DNA from: Datura wrightii
Taxonomy: Eukaryota; Streptophyta; Magnoliopsida; Solanales; Solanaceae
Direction of reading: 5' to 3'
Assembly (NCBI GenBank): GCA_035772735.1
Contig: JASDFA010000001.1
Coordinates: forward strand, 91,537,501 to 91,601,500
DNA: 64,000 nucleotides
How positions within the stretch are numbered: the stretch's first letter is position 1; each line of letters begins with the position of its first letter. Below, in pieces: positions 1 to 13,267 of the stretch. A program made the position numbers and the translations under genes. The notes below the pieces were generated by a model. That model did no database searches. It was not told the DNA's origin and saw only the letters and a list, made by a program, of their open reading frames with translations.

Positions 1-219
1 TTTCTTCTATATTTTAAATAATTTATTGGTGATTATTTTTATTTTAAATTTTGTATAATTTTGTTGTTATTTTACACATTTTTAACAATTTATTGATAAT
101 TATCTTTGTTTTATAATTTTTATCAATTTTTTAACATTCTATTGATAATTATCCTTATTTAAATTTTTTTACCAATTTATTGTCATTTTATAAATTTTGA
201 ACAATTTATTGATAATTAT
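1..219. repeat. AT-rich degenerate tandem repeat at the left edge
   Basis: The motif ATTGATAATTATC or a close variant recurs near 24, 93, 142 and 208 at a spacing of roughly 50-65 bp, in very AT-rich sequence. No coding signal. It abuts the left end of viral copy B1 at about 220, so it is probably the host sequence at that integration boundary. Confidence 0.55.
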
Positions 220-1162
220 CTGATACCAATTATGACCAGGATCCGAAGCGGCTGGCGGTAGTCCACACGGCCTCTCCAGAACTAGGCTAAATTAATATCC
301 TTGAACAAGGATTAAAATAGAGAGATTCAGGCATAAAAACTCATAACCGTTTTTGTATAACCTCAAGTCGTATTTGTGTAAATCTTAACTGTATGGTAAA
401 ACTTTTACCCAAGAAGGGGCCTGTCAAGTATACAAATACTATAAAATTTTGAGACCATGTGTCTAGGACATCCCGAAGGATTCAGTGGGATATAAGTGCC
501 CTTAAACTACAATAATAAACGGGCTTCTCACCACACGCTAGGTGTAGCCACTAAGGCAAATCCAAAATTTTATAATACCTGCAACGACTGTACTATCATC
601 TCGGAACCAAGCTAAGAATTCAAACAGTATTGGTTGAAGTCACACAGTATTGGTTAATCATCTTTATAAAAGAATCTCTGAATTTTAATAGGCCTAATTC
701 ATCGTTAATATGCAATTAGTAAGCTTGTATTCAATATAGAAAGAGAACTTAGTCGGATACCATCCGACTTATGGGAATAAAAAGAAATATAAGAAAGAAA
801 GGTAAAATACCTGAGTACGCCGGAGTTGTGCCCAAAAGTTGGACGATTTTCTTTTCTTCTATACAAAATTAAAACTTTACAACACTTTTATTACAAAAAC
901 TTCTTCTTCTAAGGAGAGACTAGAGAGAAGCTAGAGAAAACTTTTTAAACAAAAACTAAAAACTTCTACCTAAAAACTAAGGCAAATGCCTCCTTATATA
1001 GAAAATGAAAATAATGTTCAAACATCAATGAACAGTGACAATCTACAGTAAAATACTGTTCATCCATCAATGAACAGACAACTTTACTATTTACACAGTG
1101 ACAACTGTCTTTGCCATTTTTATCATGGATCCCACCGAATATGAACTGTGGGGTCTTCAATT
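220..1162 (-). promoter_or_regulatory. Intergenic region of pararetrovirus copy B1 (promoter, poly(A) signal, leader, truncated primer site)
   Basis: This is the non-coding region between the last ORF of B1 and its primer-binding site, read on the minus strand. A TATA box (TATATAAGG) lies at about 992-1000. A poly(A) signal AATAAA lies at 887-892, only about 100 nt downstream, which would give a short terminally redundant transcript as in other caulimovirids. Upstream of the TATA box, copies of TCAATGAACAG and GTGACAA recur at about 1020-1110 and may be enhancer elements. A leader of roughly 650 nt follows. The region matches 50875-51565 and 63524-64000. The left end, TCTGATACCA at 220-229, is the complement of the tRNA-Met primer site, so the copy stops there. 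Confidence 0.75.
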
Positions 1163-2696
1163 TTATTCCATCGGTTTCTTTCCTTCTTTCTTTGATAAAT
1201 TTTGCAGAAACTCTTCTGCCTGATTCACAATTATCTCAGGGTCATGTGATTCTGGTTCTTGCGAATCATTGAGTTCTTGTATAAAACTCAAGTAGTCATC
1301 ATTATCATTGACTTGGCTGTTATTACTCTTCATCGAAGCATCAGATTTATCTGCAATCTGCTCAATGGTTTATATCAAATTTTGTCTTATTTGATTCAAA
1401 TATCGAGCTATATACTCTTCCTTATCACCTTCTTGAAAATTGATTTTTCGAGTCATATACTTGATAGAATTATCTTCCACAAATATAGTCTGGGTTTTGG
1501 ACTTATAAGTTTTAATTGTTTGAGAAATTAAGTCTATAAGACTTTGACCATATAACTGCCCTGTGCTTGGATCCTTTTTTAATAATTTATCCCAGAAATT
1601 ATTATAATAAACTCTGTATAAACATGGGATCTGTTCTTCGGTATATTCAAACTCTGGAGTCCATTTATGGATCAATGGGATTGAGAATTCCAAAAAGAAA
1701 TAGACTTGACCAATTTTTTCTGGCCAGCAGACATGATTTTCCCTGAATAGAGCATCCACTTCAGGAGATACTTGTACCCATTCGTTGTATAACTCTTTAA
1801 ATGGTGATGGTAGAATATCAACTGTAGGTCCATGATAGGTCCACCAATTTAGGAATCAATTTGGGATATTACACGAAAATACTTTTGCACATACTTTTAT
1901 AAACCAAATATGTTTATGCTTATTATTTTTATAAACCAAAACTGTTTTAAAAACTTGAATATAATCCCAGTAAGTATAATTGATTCTTACTTTATTAAGA
2001 ATCACCTGTCTTTCTTTCATTGAGGAAATTCTCCATTCTTCAATGGATATAACCTTTTTTTATAATCATTTTTGAGAAGTTATAAACTTCATCAGTAACA
2101 TTGAATCCTTTGAAATGCTGAAATTCAGCACTTTCAGTAGAAATCAAGATATTTTCATAATATGATCGGGTTTTGTATGACTCACCTGGAAAATATAAAT
2201 TATCTGTCAAATATCTTTGCAGTATATGCCATGGATCATTTTGCCATTGAATCACCTGATTATCCACAAGAAATATAATTTCCTTTTTTGGCAATTTTTC
2301 ATCACTCTTTATATCATCAGAGTCATCTTGAGACATTTTTGTATATGTATCACTATGCTTTGGCCGCTGTGCGGCTAGATATGCCTGCAAATATTCGTAT
2401 AACGAACTGTCTTTCGGAATATCCTCTAATTTAATAGAGTTTGAGGATTCTCCTCTTTCTTGAAAAATCTTCTCATTTATCAATGTTTTTCCACCCCTTT
2501 GTATTACAGGGTTCTCATATCTTGGAGTATTAGTGGAGCTATTACTTCCACTTTGACTCGTATAACTTGTTATTGTTCTTCCTCTATTTCCTCATCCTCT
2601 TCCTCTATCAGGAGCACGTAATCCTGGCCATTGTGACCTCATGCTACAACTAAAACAAATTTTATTAGCACATATAAAACAACCTTTATTAGTCAT
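1163..2696 (-). pseudogene. Last ORF (ORF3) of pararetrovirus B1, unknown function, broken
   Basis: This is the degraded equivalent of the intact ORF3 in lineage A (35977-37413), about 510 codons. It begins at 2696 with an ATG that overlaps the stop of the small ORF upstream (ATGA). The first residues carry a C-x2-C-x4-C-x2-C pattern, followed by an RG-rich stretch. The conserved middle is Trp/Tyr-rich, with blocks such as YWDY and PNWF. Breaks: CGA to TGA in the Arg/Gly region, a one-base insertion in a T run near 2053-2059, and a GAA to TAA stop near 1370. The 3' end is placed at 1163 by alignment with the B4 copy. Function is unknown; the last ORF of florendovirus-like elements also has none assigned. 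Confidence 0.8.
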
Positions 2697-2950
2697 CCTA
2701 AACTTGCTGAATGATTTGATATATAAATATCTTCTACCATTCTTATCAAATTCTTCTGATTTTTTATTATATCATCAAAATCAGATATTATTCAAATAAC
2801 TTGATTAATATCTATAGCATTTTTATCAGCATTTTCTAGCAGTGTTTGACATCATTCTTTATGAAATCTGGCATTTTTCAGACACCTTTGAAATTTTCAA
2901 TATAAACTATAATCATCTTTTATTTCTGAAAATGACTGTACGTTATTCAT
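2693..2950 (-). pseudogene. Small lineage-B ORF between polymerase and ORF3, decayed copy
   Basis: This 258-nt frame runs from an ATG overlapping the RNase H stop (ATGA at 2947-2950) to a TGA overlapping the ORF3 ATG (ATGA at 2693-2696). Three TGA codons interrupt it, at codons 18, 33 and 53. The B4 copy (57658-57915) has exactly the same length, no indel and about 18 substitutions, and is open at all three of those codons while having stops elsewhere. The frame was therefore probably open in the ancestor. The product would be small, charged and probably helical. I do not recognise the family. Lineage A has no counterpart. Confidence 0.65.
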
Positions 2951-5900
2951 TGTATATATTCACGAGATAGAAAATCAGGAAGAGAATTATCAATTCCCTT
3001 TTTATACTCAATTTCAAAATCAAATGGAGCCAATTAAGCTTGCCATCTAGCAAATATCATTTTCGAAGCATCATGTTTAAAATCTTTATTAAACATAAAC
3101 TTTACTGCCTGAGCGTCAGTTCTTATCAAGAACTTCTGATTATACAGATCATCCTGAAATTTCAAAACACATTTAACAATAGTAAGCATTTCGTGAGCAA
3201 CAGTGGCATATTTTTTCTGAGCTTCTGTCCACTTACCTGAATAATATCTAATCAAATATTCAATTTTATCATTGGGGTTTATTTGTTTAAGAATTCCCCC
3301 CAAACCAATATTAGATGCATCCGTTTCTATAATCTTTTTCCACGACGGATTAGCAAGAGTTAAACACGGAAGAGTTTTAACCTTTTCTTTAACCCTTTTT
3401 ACTAATTCAGTATGGCTATCAGTCCAGGGTGACTTATGACCTTTCTTTAAACGATCATATAAAGGAGCTAGATCTCGGGATAAATCTTTATAAAATGGAG
3501 AAATATAATTTAAACTACCAAGAAATCTTTGTAGTTGTATTTTATCAGTTATAACATCAGGAAATTTTGATGCAAAATCAATAGATCGCTGTATAGGAGT
3601 GATCTTGCCTTGGCAAATATAATGACCAAGAAATCTAACATTTGTTTGAAATAAACTCATTTTTGGTTTTGATATGACTAAACCATTTTGAATTACTATT
3701 TTCTTAAAAATATCTAAGTGTTTATAATGTAATTCTAATGTTTTAGAAAAAATAAGAATATCATCAATATAAACAATAATAAAATCCATACAAGGATTAA
3801 ATATATCATTCATAATTTTCTGAAATTCAGAAGGGGCATTTTTCAAACCAAATGGCATAACATTCCACTCGTATTGACCAAATGGAACATTAAAAGCAGT
3901 TCTATAAGTGTGTTCTTTAAACAATTGTATCTGCCAGTATCCTGATTTTAAATCGAATTTAGAAAATATATTAGCATCATATAATCGAGAAAGTAAATCT
4001 TTCTTATTGGGGATTGGATATCTAATCCATTTTAAAACTTTGTTTAACGGTTTATAGTTTATAACTAATCTAGGCATACCTCGTTCCTTTTCAGCTGCAT
4101 TATTAACATAAAATGCAGTACATGACCATGGAGATTTAGAAGGTTTTATCAAGTCTTTTTGTAAAAGATTATCAATCTCCCTTTTGCAAAATTCTACTAA
4201 CTCAGCATTCATTTGACAGGGCCGAGATTTTGTAGGAATATTTTCTTCAGAGAAAGAATCTTCATATGGAAGAAACGCTACATGCTTTTTCCTATCCCAA
4301 AAAGCACTTGGATGATCAGCGCAAATAGATATAGCAAATTGTTCAGAAATCAATTTAATTTTTTCTTGAACTTTAGCAGACTTTAATGTAATATCTATTG
4401 TCATGCTATAAATTTCATTTTGCAAATAATTTAAATGACTTTGTTTTGAATTAATCAAAGTATTAATATTACGAGAAATAGGGTCAGTAATAAATGTAAA
4501 AGAAATCCTTTCGCCATTATAAACAGCCTCGAAACCCTTTTCATCTACCCTAGTAAATGGGTAAATGGCTTGAATAAAAGGGGTTCCAAGTATAATTGGA
4601 GGATTTAAATGATCTTTTATTAGAATAAAGAAATGAGGAATACAAACTTTTTGCTGACATATATAAGCATTAGGCAATTTGTATTCTATTTGCATTTTAT
4701 TACCTAAAGCAGATTTAACATTATGCGAAGTCTTATGATAATATCTAGTTAGAATTAATCCTTCTTGAATACAAGAAATATCAGCACCACTGTCTATTAA
4801 AGCAGTTTCAGTTATAGAAAAGTTATTATCGATTAAAATAGTACATCTTACATACCATTTATGTGGAGTAACTATTTGCATCATTCCAAGAAACATATCA
4901 TTTTCTGGGTTTAAAATAATTTATGTAGAAGATCTAGAAAAATCATTTTCTTCCTCGGGTATATAAATTCCCTTTTTCTTAATGTCAACAGGTAGCTCAG
5001 AGTTAGAATTTTCTAACTGGATTACTCTATGATCTAAAATCATCTGATTTTGTTTAAGAGATTTAATTTCATTTTTGAGTTTTCAACCTCAATTTTTAAA
5101 TCATCCATAGAAGAATCATGACTATGAACTTTTGATTGATTCTTTTGTAAAAGCCTTTTTTGCACTTCTGCAAAAGTATACGGAGTTTCATTAAAAATAT
5201 CCTTTTTAATTTGAACTGGCTTATCTGCCAATTTTGAAGAACTGGAGGCCATAGTAATAATCTTTTCTCGAAGATTATTATCATTGACTTCTTTTAATAA
5301 TTCTAAAATATTATCAGAATTAATAGGTTTAATTTCAAAATTTTGAAATTGTGATTGTAATTTATAAAAATCCATATTACAAGTACAACTTTCAGGTTCA
5401 CAATTATGACAAGTATCACTATCAGAATTATCAAAATCAAGTAATTGCACAGAATCGTCAGAATCATAAACATCAGAAGAACTGCTATCATATTCGTCTA
5501 CCGATGTCTCATCTATAACCTTAAGGAGTTGATCCCTATGCTTATCGTCTAATTCTAACGCCAATGTTTTCAACTTCTCTTTTTTACAATTAGGAGCAAT
5601 ATGACCAAATTTACCACATCTATAACATTTGGTATTCTTCAAATCTCTTTTCGATCTATTTTTAATAAATCTTTTTTCTTTCTGATGTCTTTTGCGTTCT
5701 TCACGCTCTTCTTTTGACCTTCGTCGATTTCTCTTACCTTTCCTTTGGTAAGTTTTTCCTTTATCACTTCTTTTCTTTGAAGCAGGAATATCTTCCATTG
5801 CAAACTGATTGCAAAAATCTCCTAACTGATTTCTTTCAGTTAGTCTCTGCTTTTTCAACTGACGATTTAATCTCAATTCATTACACAGATTTAATCCTTC

Positions 5901-7418
5901 CTGTGTACATACACCAATAAGTGTATCATACGTATAAACATTATAAGGAATTTGAGTATTATTTCCTCTAAGAGTTTTCCTTACTCTTTCTGCAAACAAA
6001 TAAGGCAAACCATCTATAAATTTTGCCTTCCAATGATCAGAATTGCTTTCGGGTAAATCCATAACCCTACTAAGAAATGTATCTTTGTACCATCGAAATT
6101 CACCTAAGTGTCTACACTTAAGTCCATTTAACATGGTACGAATATTTTCACATACATTGATAAATCTACCACTAAAATGTTCTATAATGGTAAGTATCAA
6201 TGAATAAACCGCATCAGGTCTATTTGCTGGTAATTCTTTTCCCAAGATATCAACTCCTGGGTGTGAAGTAGTAGCCTTATAAATGGATTCTCTATCAGCT
6301 AGGGATAAAAAGTTTTCCCACCAACCTCTTAATTGTCCAGTAAATCCTGCGACAATCATTCTACATATTACCGGATCGGTATTTCCATCACTTGTAGCTC
6401 GACAAATAGTAGAGTACATCATCATTCTATGAATTAAAATGCTAATCTGCCTATCAGTCAGACCATCTAGATTCCATTCATAAATGACATTACTTTCATA
6501 ACTAGTATTAGTCTGATTCCAATCTCTTTCTTTCACTAAAACATCTTGTGGAGTAGGTCTTGGATAATAATGGGTATTCATACGGGGTTTATCAGCATAC
6601 TTTCCCCCATAACGACTTCCAATTTTTCTAAGCTTATTAAGCTCAGACGAGATTACTTCCTTATGATCTTTCGAAGGATCTTGAATATCATCAGAAAATT
6701 TAGAAGCTAAATTTAAGGGTTTTAAGTCTAGTTTAGCTAGTTTTTCATCTATCATTTTTCCTAATTCCTCCTGTGCTCTAAACCCAAATCCATCTACCAC
6801 TACTGGTCTCTGAATGGACGGAGGTAGTCTTGTGGCACTAGATGACGGGGCAGAATCAAATTTAACTTGACCTGAATGTATAACCATAGAATTTTCCACC
6901 TTAGAAGTAATAATTTTTTTAACCAAAGCAGATAATTCATCAATTTTTGAATCAAGAGAAGTAATATGTTCTCCTAAAATTTTAGCATATAAACTCATAT
7001 AATTATTTTGAGAAATTAATTTATTAATTTCTTTCATAGGGATACTAGCAACTTCATTATCAATAAATTGCTGAAATGCAGTAAATGTTATACTAGTATT
7101 ATTTGGTAAAGTAAATGATGCCTGTGGAGGGTAAATACCTTTTATCAAATTTTCACTTTCCTTATCCTTATAAGTTCGTTCAAGAATTTTAACGTACAAA
7201 GGTACATATGTAGTTATAAACCAAGGAACAAAATACATTACCTTATTATGTAATGCACATACTTCATAAAATTCTTGTGAAATACTTCGTTTATCATCAT
7301 CAGTATAATTTGCAAAAAACCAAGTTCTAAACTGTTTCCATTTATCACTGTAAAATTCAGATTGAATATGCTTCCTTGCCAGAGATCCTGGACTAAAATT
7401 AATTTTATACGGGATCAT
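2947..7418 (-). pseudogene. Capsid-protease-RT-RNase H polyprotein of pararetrovirus B1, broken
   Basis: Read leftwards from the ATG at 7418, which directly follows the MP stop (TAAATG). About 1,490 codons. Order: capsid region with a Lys/Arg-rich segment, CCHC zinc knuckle at 5586-5627 (CYRCGKFGHIAPNC), acidic stretch, aspartic protease with DSGA near 4790, reverse transcriptase with YIDD near 3765, then RNase H. The role would be particle formation and reverse transcription of the RNA pregenome. Breaks: one-base deletion at about 5085 in the capsid-protease linker, CAA to TAA at 4921-4923, and CAA to TAA at 3034-3036, about 30 codons before the natural end. It cannot make a full polyprotein. 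Confidence 0.92.
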
Positions 7419-8308
7419 TTAAACAGTGTTTGGATCAAAATCCATCTTGGATTGTGAAGGAATATCCTTATCAGAAGAACTATCATCTTTTACAATATTA
7501 TTAGAGTCAATTTTTATATGATCTACTCTTTTATTATCATTAGTAGAAATTGTATGCAATGAAGCGGCACGATTTAATCTAGCCAGACCATAAACTGGTT
7601 CTACTGGAGCAATAAAAGAATGAGTGGAAGGTAAAATTAACCTTCTGTTACCGGAATAAGAATGCCTATAAGGCGTCAAAGATTTATTATCTTCAAACTG
7701 AATACAAATTTGTCCTTCAGGGGTCTGAGATATATGAGAATTCTCAGAATTAGTAACACTATCAGCCTGTTGACTAGGAGATATAATAGAATCTAAAATC
7801 CATGTAGAGAGGAAATTAATTTCATCCCATCTAATAGGTCTTCTAGTAGTAATCTTTGATTTAGAAAATTAGTTTTAAATATAATAGACTGATTTAACTG
7901 ATCTGTCAATTTACATCTAGGATTTAAAGTAGATAAAAATTTATAATAAATCCTATATGATAAACAAATTAATTCAGATCCAGGTGCATAATTATAACCA
8001 TGCGTCTTAACATTTAACGTTAATGCATCAAGAATATTAACATCAGACAGTGATAATTGCAAATTGGGTTGTGTATTGAAATATACAGGACCATAAGCCA
8101 CCGTAGACTCAATCGAACCCATTATAGACTGCCTAAAATTTAAATTTCTAGCATCTCTAAGAGCTGCCAGAAAAGTATCTGGTAACCCTTTAAGGGTTAA
8201 TGGTTTAAATGCAATTTGAACCATACCAATATGCATAAAAGGGTATTTATGTTTATGAACATCAATATCACGTTTGTTCAACAATTTAATCGTTTGTTCT
8301 GACGAAGT
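7419..8308 (-). pseudogene. Movement protein gene of pararetrovirus B1, 5'-truncated and frameshifted
   Basis: Homologous to the MP frames at 62376-63451 and 30587-31659, a 30K-type cell-to-cell movement protein in position and conservation. About 60 N-terminal codons are missing: similarity to B4 stops at 8308 and unrelated AT-rich DNA follows. A one-base deletion in an A run near 7866 shifts the frame. After it, the correct frame continues to the TAA at 7419-7421, which directly abuts the capsid ATG. Confidence 0.85.
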
Positions 8309-8540
8309 TTTAATTCTTTACAATGCATTTTTATCATTATATTTTTATTTACTTTTTCTAACTAAATTATTCATACTTATATTTTTATTATACGTATATT
8401 AATTATATTTTTCATACAATCTGACAATGCTGAAAAATCAAAGCATTGTTTCTTAAACACAAAGAAAAAATTCCATCTAGTCAAGATTTCATTATTTTTA
8501 TAAAAAAAGTTGACATTTGAGGTGACCTTGGCCTGGGGGA
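8309..8540. other. AT-rich spacer, no gene seen
   Basis: Low-complexity AT-rich sequence directly right of the B1 break. No coding signal, no viral homology and no target-site duplication for B1 recognised. Confidence 0.5.
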
Positions 8541-9600
8541 AGGGGGAGGGTGAGTTCTTATATAAAATTGAACAAAAATTTTTCTGTTTATAGTTTGGTT
8601 CAAAAATGTTCTTATAATTAATAATTTGGTCCTAATAGTTTAGTTTAAATTTGCCCCTATTATTACTTTTGAAAAAAATGTCATTTTTCTAATAATATAT
8701 TTTTTTTAAACACATTCTTTTCCTGATAAAATATTATTTTTAAAAAACTTTTTTCTTATTTTTTTCTTTTAAAATTTTTTTAACTTATAAAAAAGTGAGA
8801 AGTAATTTTTCTCCTTAACCTCATTTTATCAATTAAGATAGAATAACTCTGTGTACTTTTTAAACTGATAATATAGGTCATATATAAAAATTATAGTAAC
8901 CTCATCATTTATTTTTATTTAAATAATAATTTTAAAAATTCCTAATAAAATTTTTTAAAAAGATTATTTCTTAATCTTTTACAAATTGAAGTAGAATAAA
9001 CATTTGCTAATATATTTCTTGATTTTAAAGTTAAATGGAAAAAAAAGAATCAACAATAACTCTATCGATGATATTTTAAAGATATTTTGTGATTTGAAGC
9101 AATATAGTAAATTTTCATATCTTTTGGCATTATAGTTGTTATACCTTAACTTTAAAACCAAGAAATTATATTAGTAAATATTTATCCTTTTTCAATTCAG
9201 AAAAGATTAAGAAATAAAAATATTTCTATTTTATTAGAAAAATAATTTTATCATTACCTAAATAAAAATTAATGATAAACTATTGTAATCACACACACAC
9301 ACACACAACACACACAGACACACACACACATGTATATATAATTAATGATGGATTACAATATTTTTATTTGAAAAATAATGTATTTAAAAAATAATAATTT
9401 GTTTATTAGGAAAATGATATTTCTTTATCCAAAAATAACAATTGCGGCATATTTGGACTAAACTATTAGTAGTAGAAGCATTTTTAGATCAAAATATTAA
9501 TGGTCGGAACATGTTTGGACCAAGTTATAAACAAATGACGTGTTTGTTCAATTTCGCATAGTTTAAAGATTTTTTTGACCCTTTTTCGTATATTTTTTGG
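8541..9600. mobile_element. Foldback / long-TIR non-autonomous element, copy 1
   Basis: The ends are imperfect inverted copies. The left side carries ATTGAACAAA and TTTGGTTC/TTTGGTCC near 8570-8640; the complement of these appears near 9505-9565. The interior is homologous to 21395-22345, for instance around 8770-8880 against 21620-21750, including the shared stretch ATAATATAGGTCAT. No transposase is encoded. The structure suggests a Mutator-like or foldback MITE of a type abundant in Solanaceae (inference). Edges are approximate. Confidence 0.55.
9290..9330. repeat. (CA)n microsatellite
   Basis: Imperfect CA dinucleotide run inside the foldback element, followed by TGTATATATA. Confidence 0.9.
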
Positions 9601-11504
9601 GCAAAGTTGCGGTTTGAATTATATTTTTCTATTATATAAAGGAGAAATGGAAGAACAACCATGGCTATAAAGAGTTGTACAAGAAGCAATACAAATTGTA
9701 ATATATATTTGGCTTTATTTTATTTTCTCACCAACAGTCTCTAGATACATATAATATTTTTTGAATAAATACATGTAAATTTTTCTATTATTTCTATTAT
9801 ATAGAAAGATGAAGAGGTGGTAGACCAAGGGTAGAAAAGTAATTTCAAATCTATTAAATAAGCATATTTGCCAATAACTATTGGATTTCCTTTCATGACT
9901 CACTACTTTCCACCTTTGCTATGTAATTAAAAAAAAAATCTCAAATAAGTTGCTTTATATAGTATTTTTAACTATAAATTATCTTTTTGATAATTTTATA
10001 ACTAAAATGTACAACAAATATGATATTTATATATAGCCAAAAAAATTATTTTTTTTAAGACAAACTATTTTATTTGTATTTTTAATTGAGCTTTCTATTA
10101 TTAAAAATATCGTTTTAGTAATTATATAACTCAAGTGTTCATTTTTTTTTAGTAAAATAACAAAATATGATATTTATATATATTAATTTTATTATTTTTT
10201 TAATACACATTATTTCAATTATATTTTTTATTTTCTATATTAGGTAAAGAAGGCAAAAAAATTTCTTAAAAATAAACTCACAATAAATATAATTTATATA
10301 CATTTTTAATTAAATATTTATTATACTATTACAAATTAATATCCTTATACAAGTTCTGAAATTTCAATTGATACATTGAGTTGCAATTTGTATGGTGCTA
10401 ACTTTGTTTGACAATGATTCAATATATGTGATGAACTTTTAAAAAGATGTAGAATTTTATTTTAAGTCATTTTTTTAATAATAAAATGTTAAAATATTCT
10501 CAAATTGTACAGAAAAAGGACTCTCTCTTTAAAACACTATTTGAAAATAATTTACAAAGAATATAATCAATACATATTTGCCAACATGAGAAGTATAATT
10601 ATACAAGAACATATTTCTCCATCTATGGTCAAACTTAATTGGATATGATAAAATTTAGTTGGGTACTTTTTCTGTGCTCACTAAGAATTCAATATTAGAT
10701 AAATTTTAAAGTACACAAAATATATAATTCATGATACTTTTAGAATAAAAAAGAGCCAATATAAAATATGAAAGAAAAAAAAGAAGAAAAATAATTTTTT
10801 TCTTGAATAATATATCATAAAAAAATGAAATATATTAGAATAATTAAAAATATCAAATGAGTGTAACTATGTATTTTAAATTTAATAAGAATTTTCACGG
10901 GTAATATTTTTTAAAGCATTAATCAATTTTTAGTTTAGTGGTGTAGACTTTTTTAAAAATAAAATAAAAATGTTGAAATCTATATAAATAATACTACAAG
11001 GTGGGCAAAAATATTAATATATTGTAAATTTTTTATGTAAAGTATAAAATTTTGATAAATATTGTAAAGTGGTAGAGAATTCTGAGATATTAATAAGATC
11101 TTTAGAAAATTAAAATAAAGAAACATAAGAAAAAAAAATAATACTACCTCTATTTCAATTTGTTTGTCTTACTTTTCTTTTTAGTGCTTTTAAAAATGAC
11201 TCTTTTCTATTTTAATAACTTTTTAAATTTTAGCTTTCAATATTTCATGTTTAAGATCACAAGATTAAAGAAAATTTTAATATATTTTGCATATCCTTAG
11301 TTTAATTTAAGACCACAAGATCCAAAAATCATCTTTACTTTGTTAAACTTAGTGTCAAGTCAAAATCAGACAAACAATTAAAACAAAAAAATTTAAAATC
11401 ATGGCTCTAATATATCATCTCTCGTCACAAAAGCATGTTTGCATTTTATTTTTCTATTTTAAAATATTTATAAAGTGTGTAATTAGCAATAAATTATAAA
11501 ATAT

Positions 11505-11506
<2 letters not shown>

Positions 11507-11541
<35 letters not shown>
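11507..11541. repeat. (TA)n microsatellite
   Basis: Uninterrupted TA dinucleotides just upstream of the Helitron-like 3' hairpin. Confidence 0.9.
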
Positions 11542-11545
<4 letters not shown>

Positions 11546-11549
11546 TGGA

Positions 11550-11580
11550 CCCGTGCATCGCACAGGTTATATAATCTAGT
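11550..11580 (+). mobile_element. Helitron-like 3' terminus
   Basis: A 7-bp stem with one mismatch (CCCGTGC-ATC-GCACAGG, 11550-11566) is followed nine bases later by CTAG at 11576-11579 and then a T. This is the expected 3' structure of a Helitron. Confidence 0.6.
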
Positions 11581-13267
11581 TTTTATAAATTTTTTTATAT
11601 AGAAGAGCCATGGAAGGACAACCATAGCTATAAAGAGTTGTACAAGAAGCAATACAAATTATATTATGTACTTGACCTTATTTTATTTTCTTATCAATAG
11701 TCTCTAAACAAGTGTAATTTAATTTTGATATATTATATATTATTATACTTGTCCAATAATCTATATCCAAGTGGTTAAATATCTTTCACAACTATCAACT
11801 TTTTCTAGAAAATTTCACTCGTATATCTTCTATATATTATATATTATTGTAACATTCAATTTAAAATAATTGTATATCATGTAAAGACAATATTGAATTT
11901 TTGAAAAAACTAATCAAGTTCAAGTAATTATATATAATATATAATTAATAATAATTATATAATTTCTATTATATAGAAGAGCCATGATGGGATGACCAAC
12001 GGTATAATTGTAATTTCACATCTAATTCATAGATGTTTCAAGAATATGGGTTAAACTTAAAAATTGATATTATTTCATCAAAAAAAAAATTATAAAAATA
12101 CTAGAATGTTCCATTTCTTTTGATTTTTTCTTCTCTTTGTTGTATTGCATTATATATTTGATCTTTATCTTATTTTACCACCAATTATCTTTAAACATGT
12201 GTAATATTATTAAATGATAATTATATTTTTATTGGGTCCATTCTTTTTAAATCATGTAGCTATCATAATCAAGAACTTTTTTATATATAGACTTTTTCAA
12301 TCCCATAAAATTTAAAATATTCAACTATAATCAACTTTTATTCATATTTTGTTTTTTCTTCATTTTCTTAAAGAAGTTTTATTTTGATAATTATTTATTA
12401 TTGATAGGATGTGCATTTTCTATTATATTTATTTATTATATAGAAGAGCTATGTACTAGAACGACCAAGGAAAATTTTGAAATTTCACATCTAACTAAAA
12501 ATGATTAAAAAACATCAAATGTTAAAACTTAAAAATTAATATTCTTTCATAAAAAAAAATACAAAAACACTAGAATATTCCATTACTTTTGCTTTTTTCT
12601 TCTCTTTCTCCATTAAATTTATTTATTGTTTCTTCATTTTTACTTCAAATTTGTTGTATATTCAATTTTCTATCCATCTTCTTTCCTCCATGAATAGTGG
12701 CTAGATATTTTTTTCATAATATTTTGAAAAATCATTAAATATTGGAAATCTGTATTGCAAAGTTATTAAGCTTTTTTTTTGGTATTAATAACATCACTCA
12801 ACTTAGAGTATTTCTCTTACAAAATTACTCAACTAAATTTATCATTAAAAAAAATTAACATGAGAAAATATTTTTTTATGGTATGTAAACATGGACTCTG
12901 CAAATAAATAAATTTTTATTTATCCAATTTTAAAAATTAAAAACTAAATTATTATTTTATATTTAATTTATTCTTATTTTTTTCTATTATATATTTATTA
13001 TATAAAAGAGGGAAGATGTGGGATGACTAAGGGTATTATTGTCATTTCAATAAAAATCTACATTGCTTACTTATGCTATTAGTTTCAAAATTTGTTCATA
13101 AATTTTTAATGACAAAATAACAAAATATTTTTTCTTAAATGTCAATCATATCCAAGTAGTATAATATCTCATGTGAACCTTACAATTTCCATCACAACTT
13201 TCAAATGCTCTGTATCAAATTAATTTTGATTATTCTACATCTATGGAGAGTATTTGCAAGGTGAAAA

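Larger units (their letters stand above)
9601..13262. mobile_element. Nest of short Helitron-like elements, no genes
   Basis: Repeated 5'-like heads of the form TCTATTATATAGAAGAG, followed about 10-20 bp later by GATGACCAAGGG or similar, occur at 9629, about 11590, 11965, 12419 and 12983. A 3'-like end, hairpin plus CTAGT, lies at 11550-11580. TC...CTAG ends with a subterminal hairpin and no target duplication are the hallmark of Helitrons. No Rep/helicase frame is seen, so all would be non-autonomous. The blocks at 9629 and 11590 are homologous to each other, and 11965-12985 is a paralogue of 27019-28020. The rest is AT-rich filler. Confidence 0.5.

Noticed and set aside
5714..5920. Opposite-strand 68-codon frame, also at 60671-60877
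   Set aside because: Conserved only because the capsid gene on the other strand is conserved; no start context or domain.
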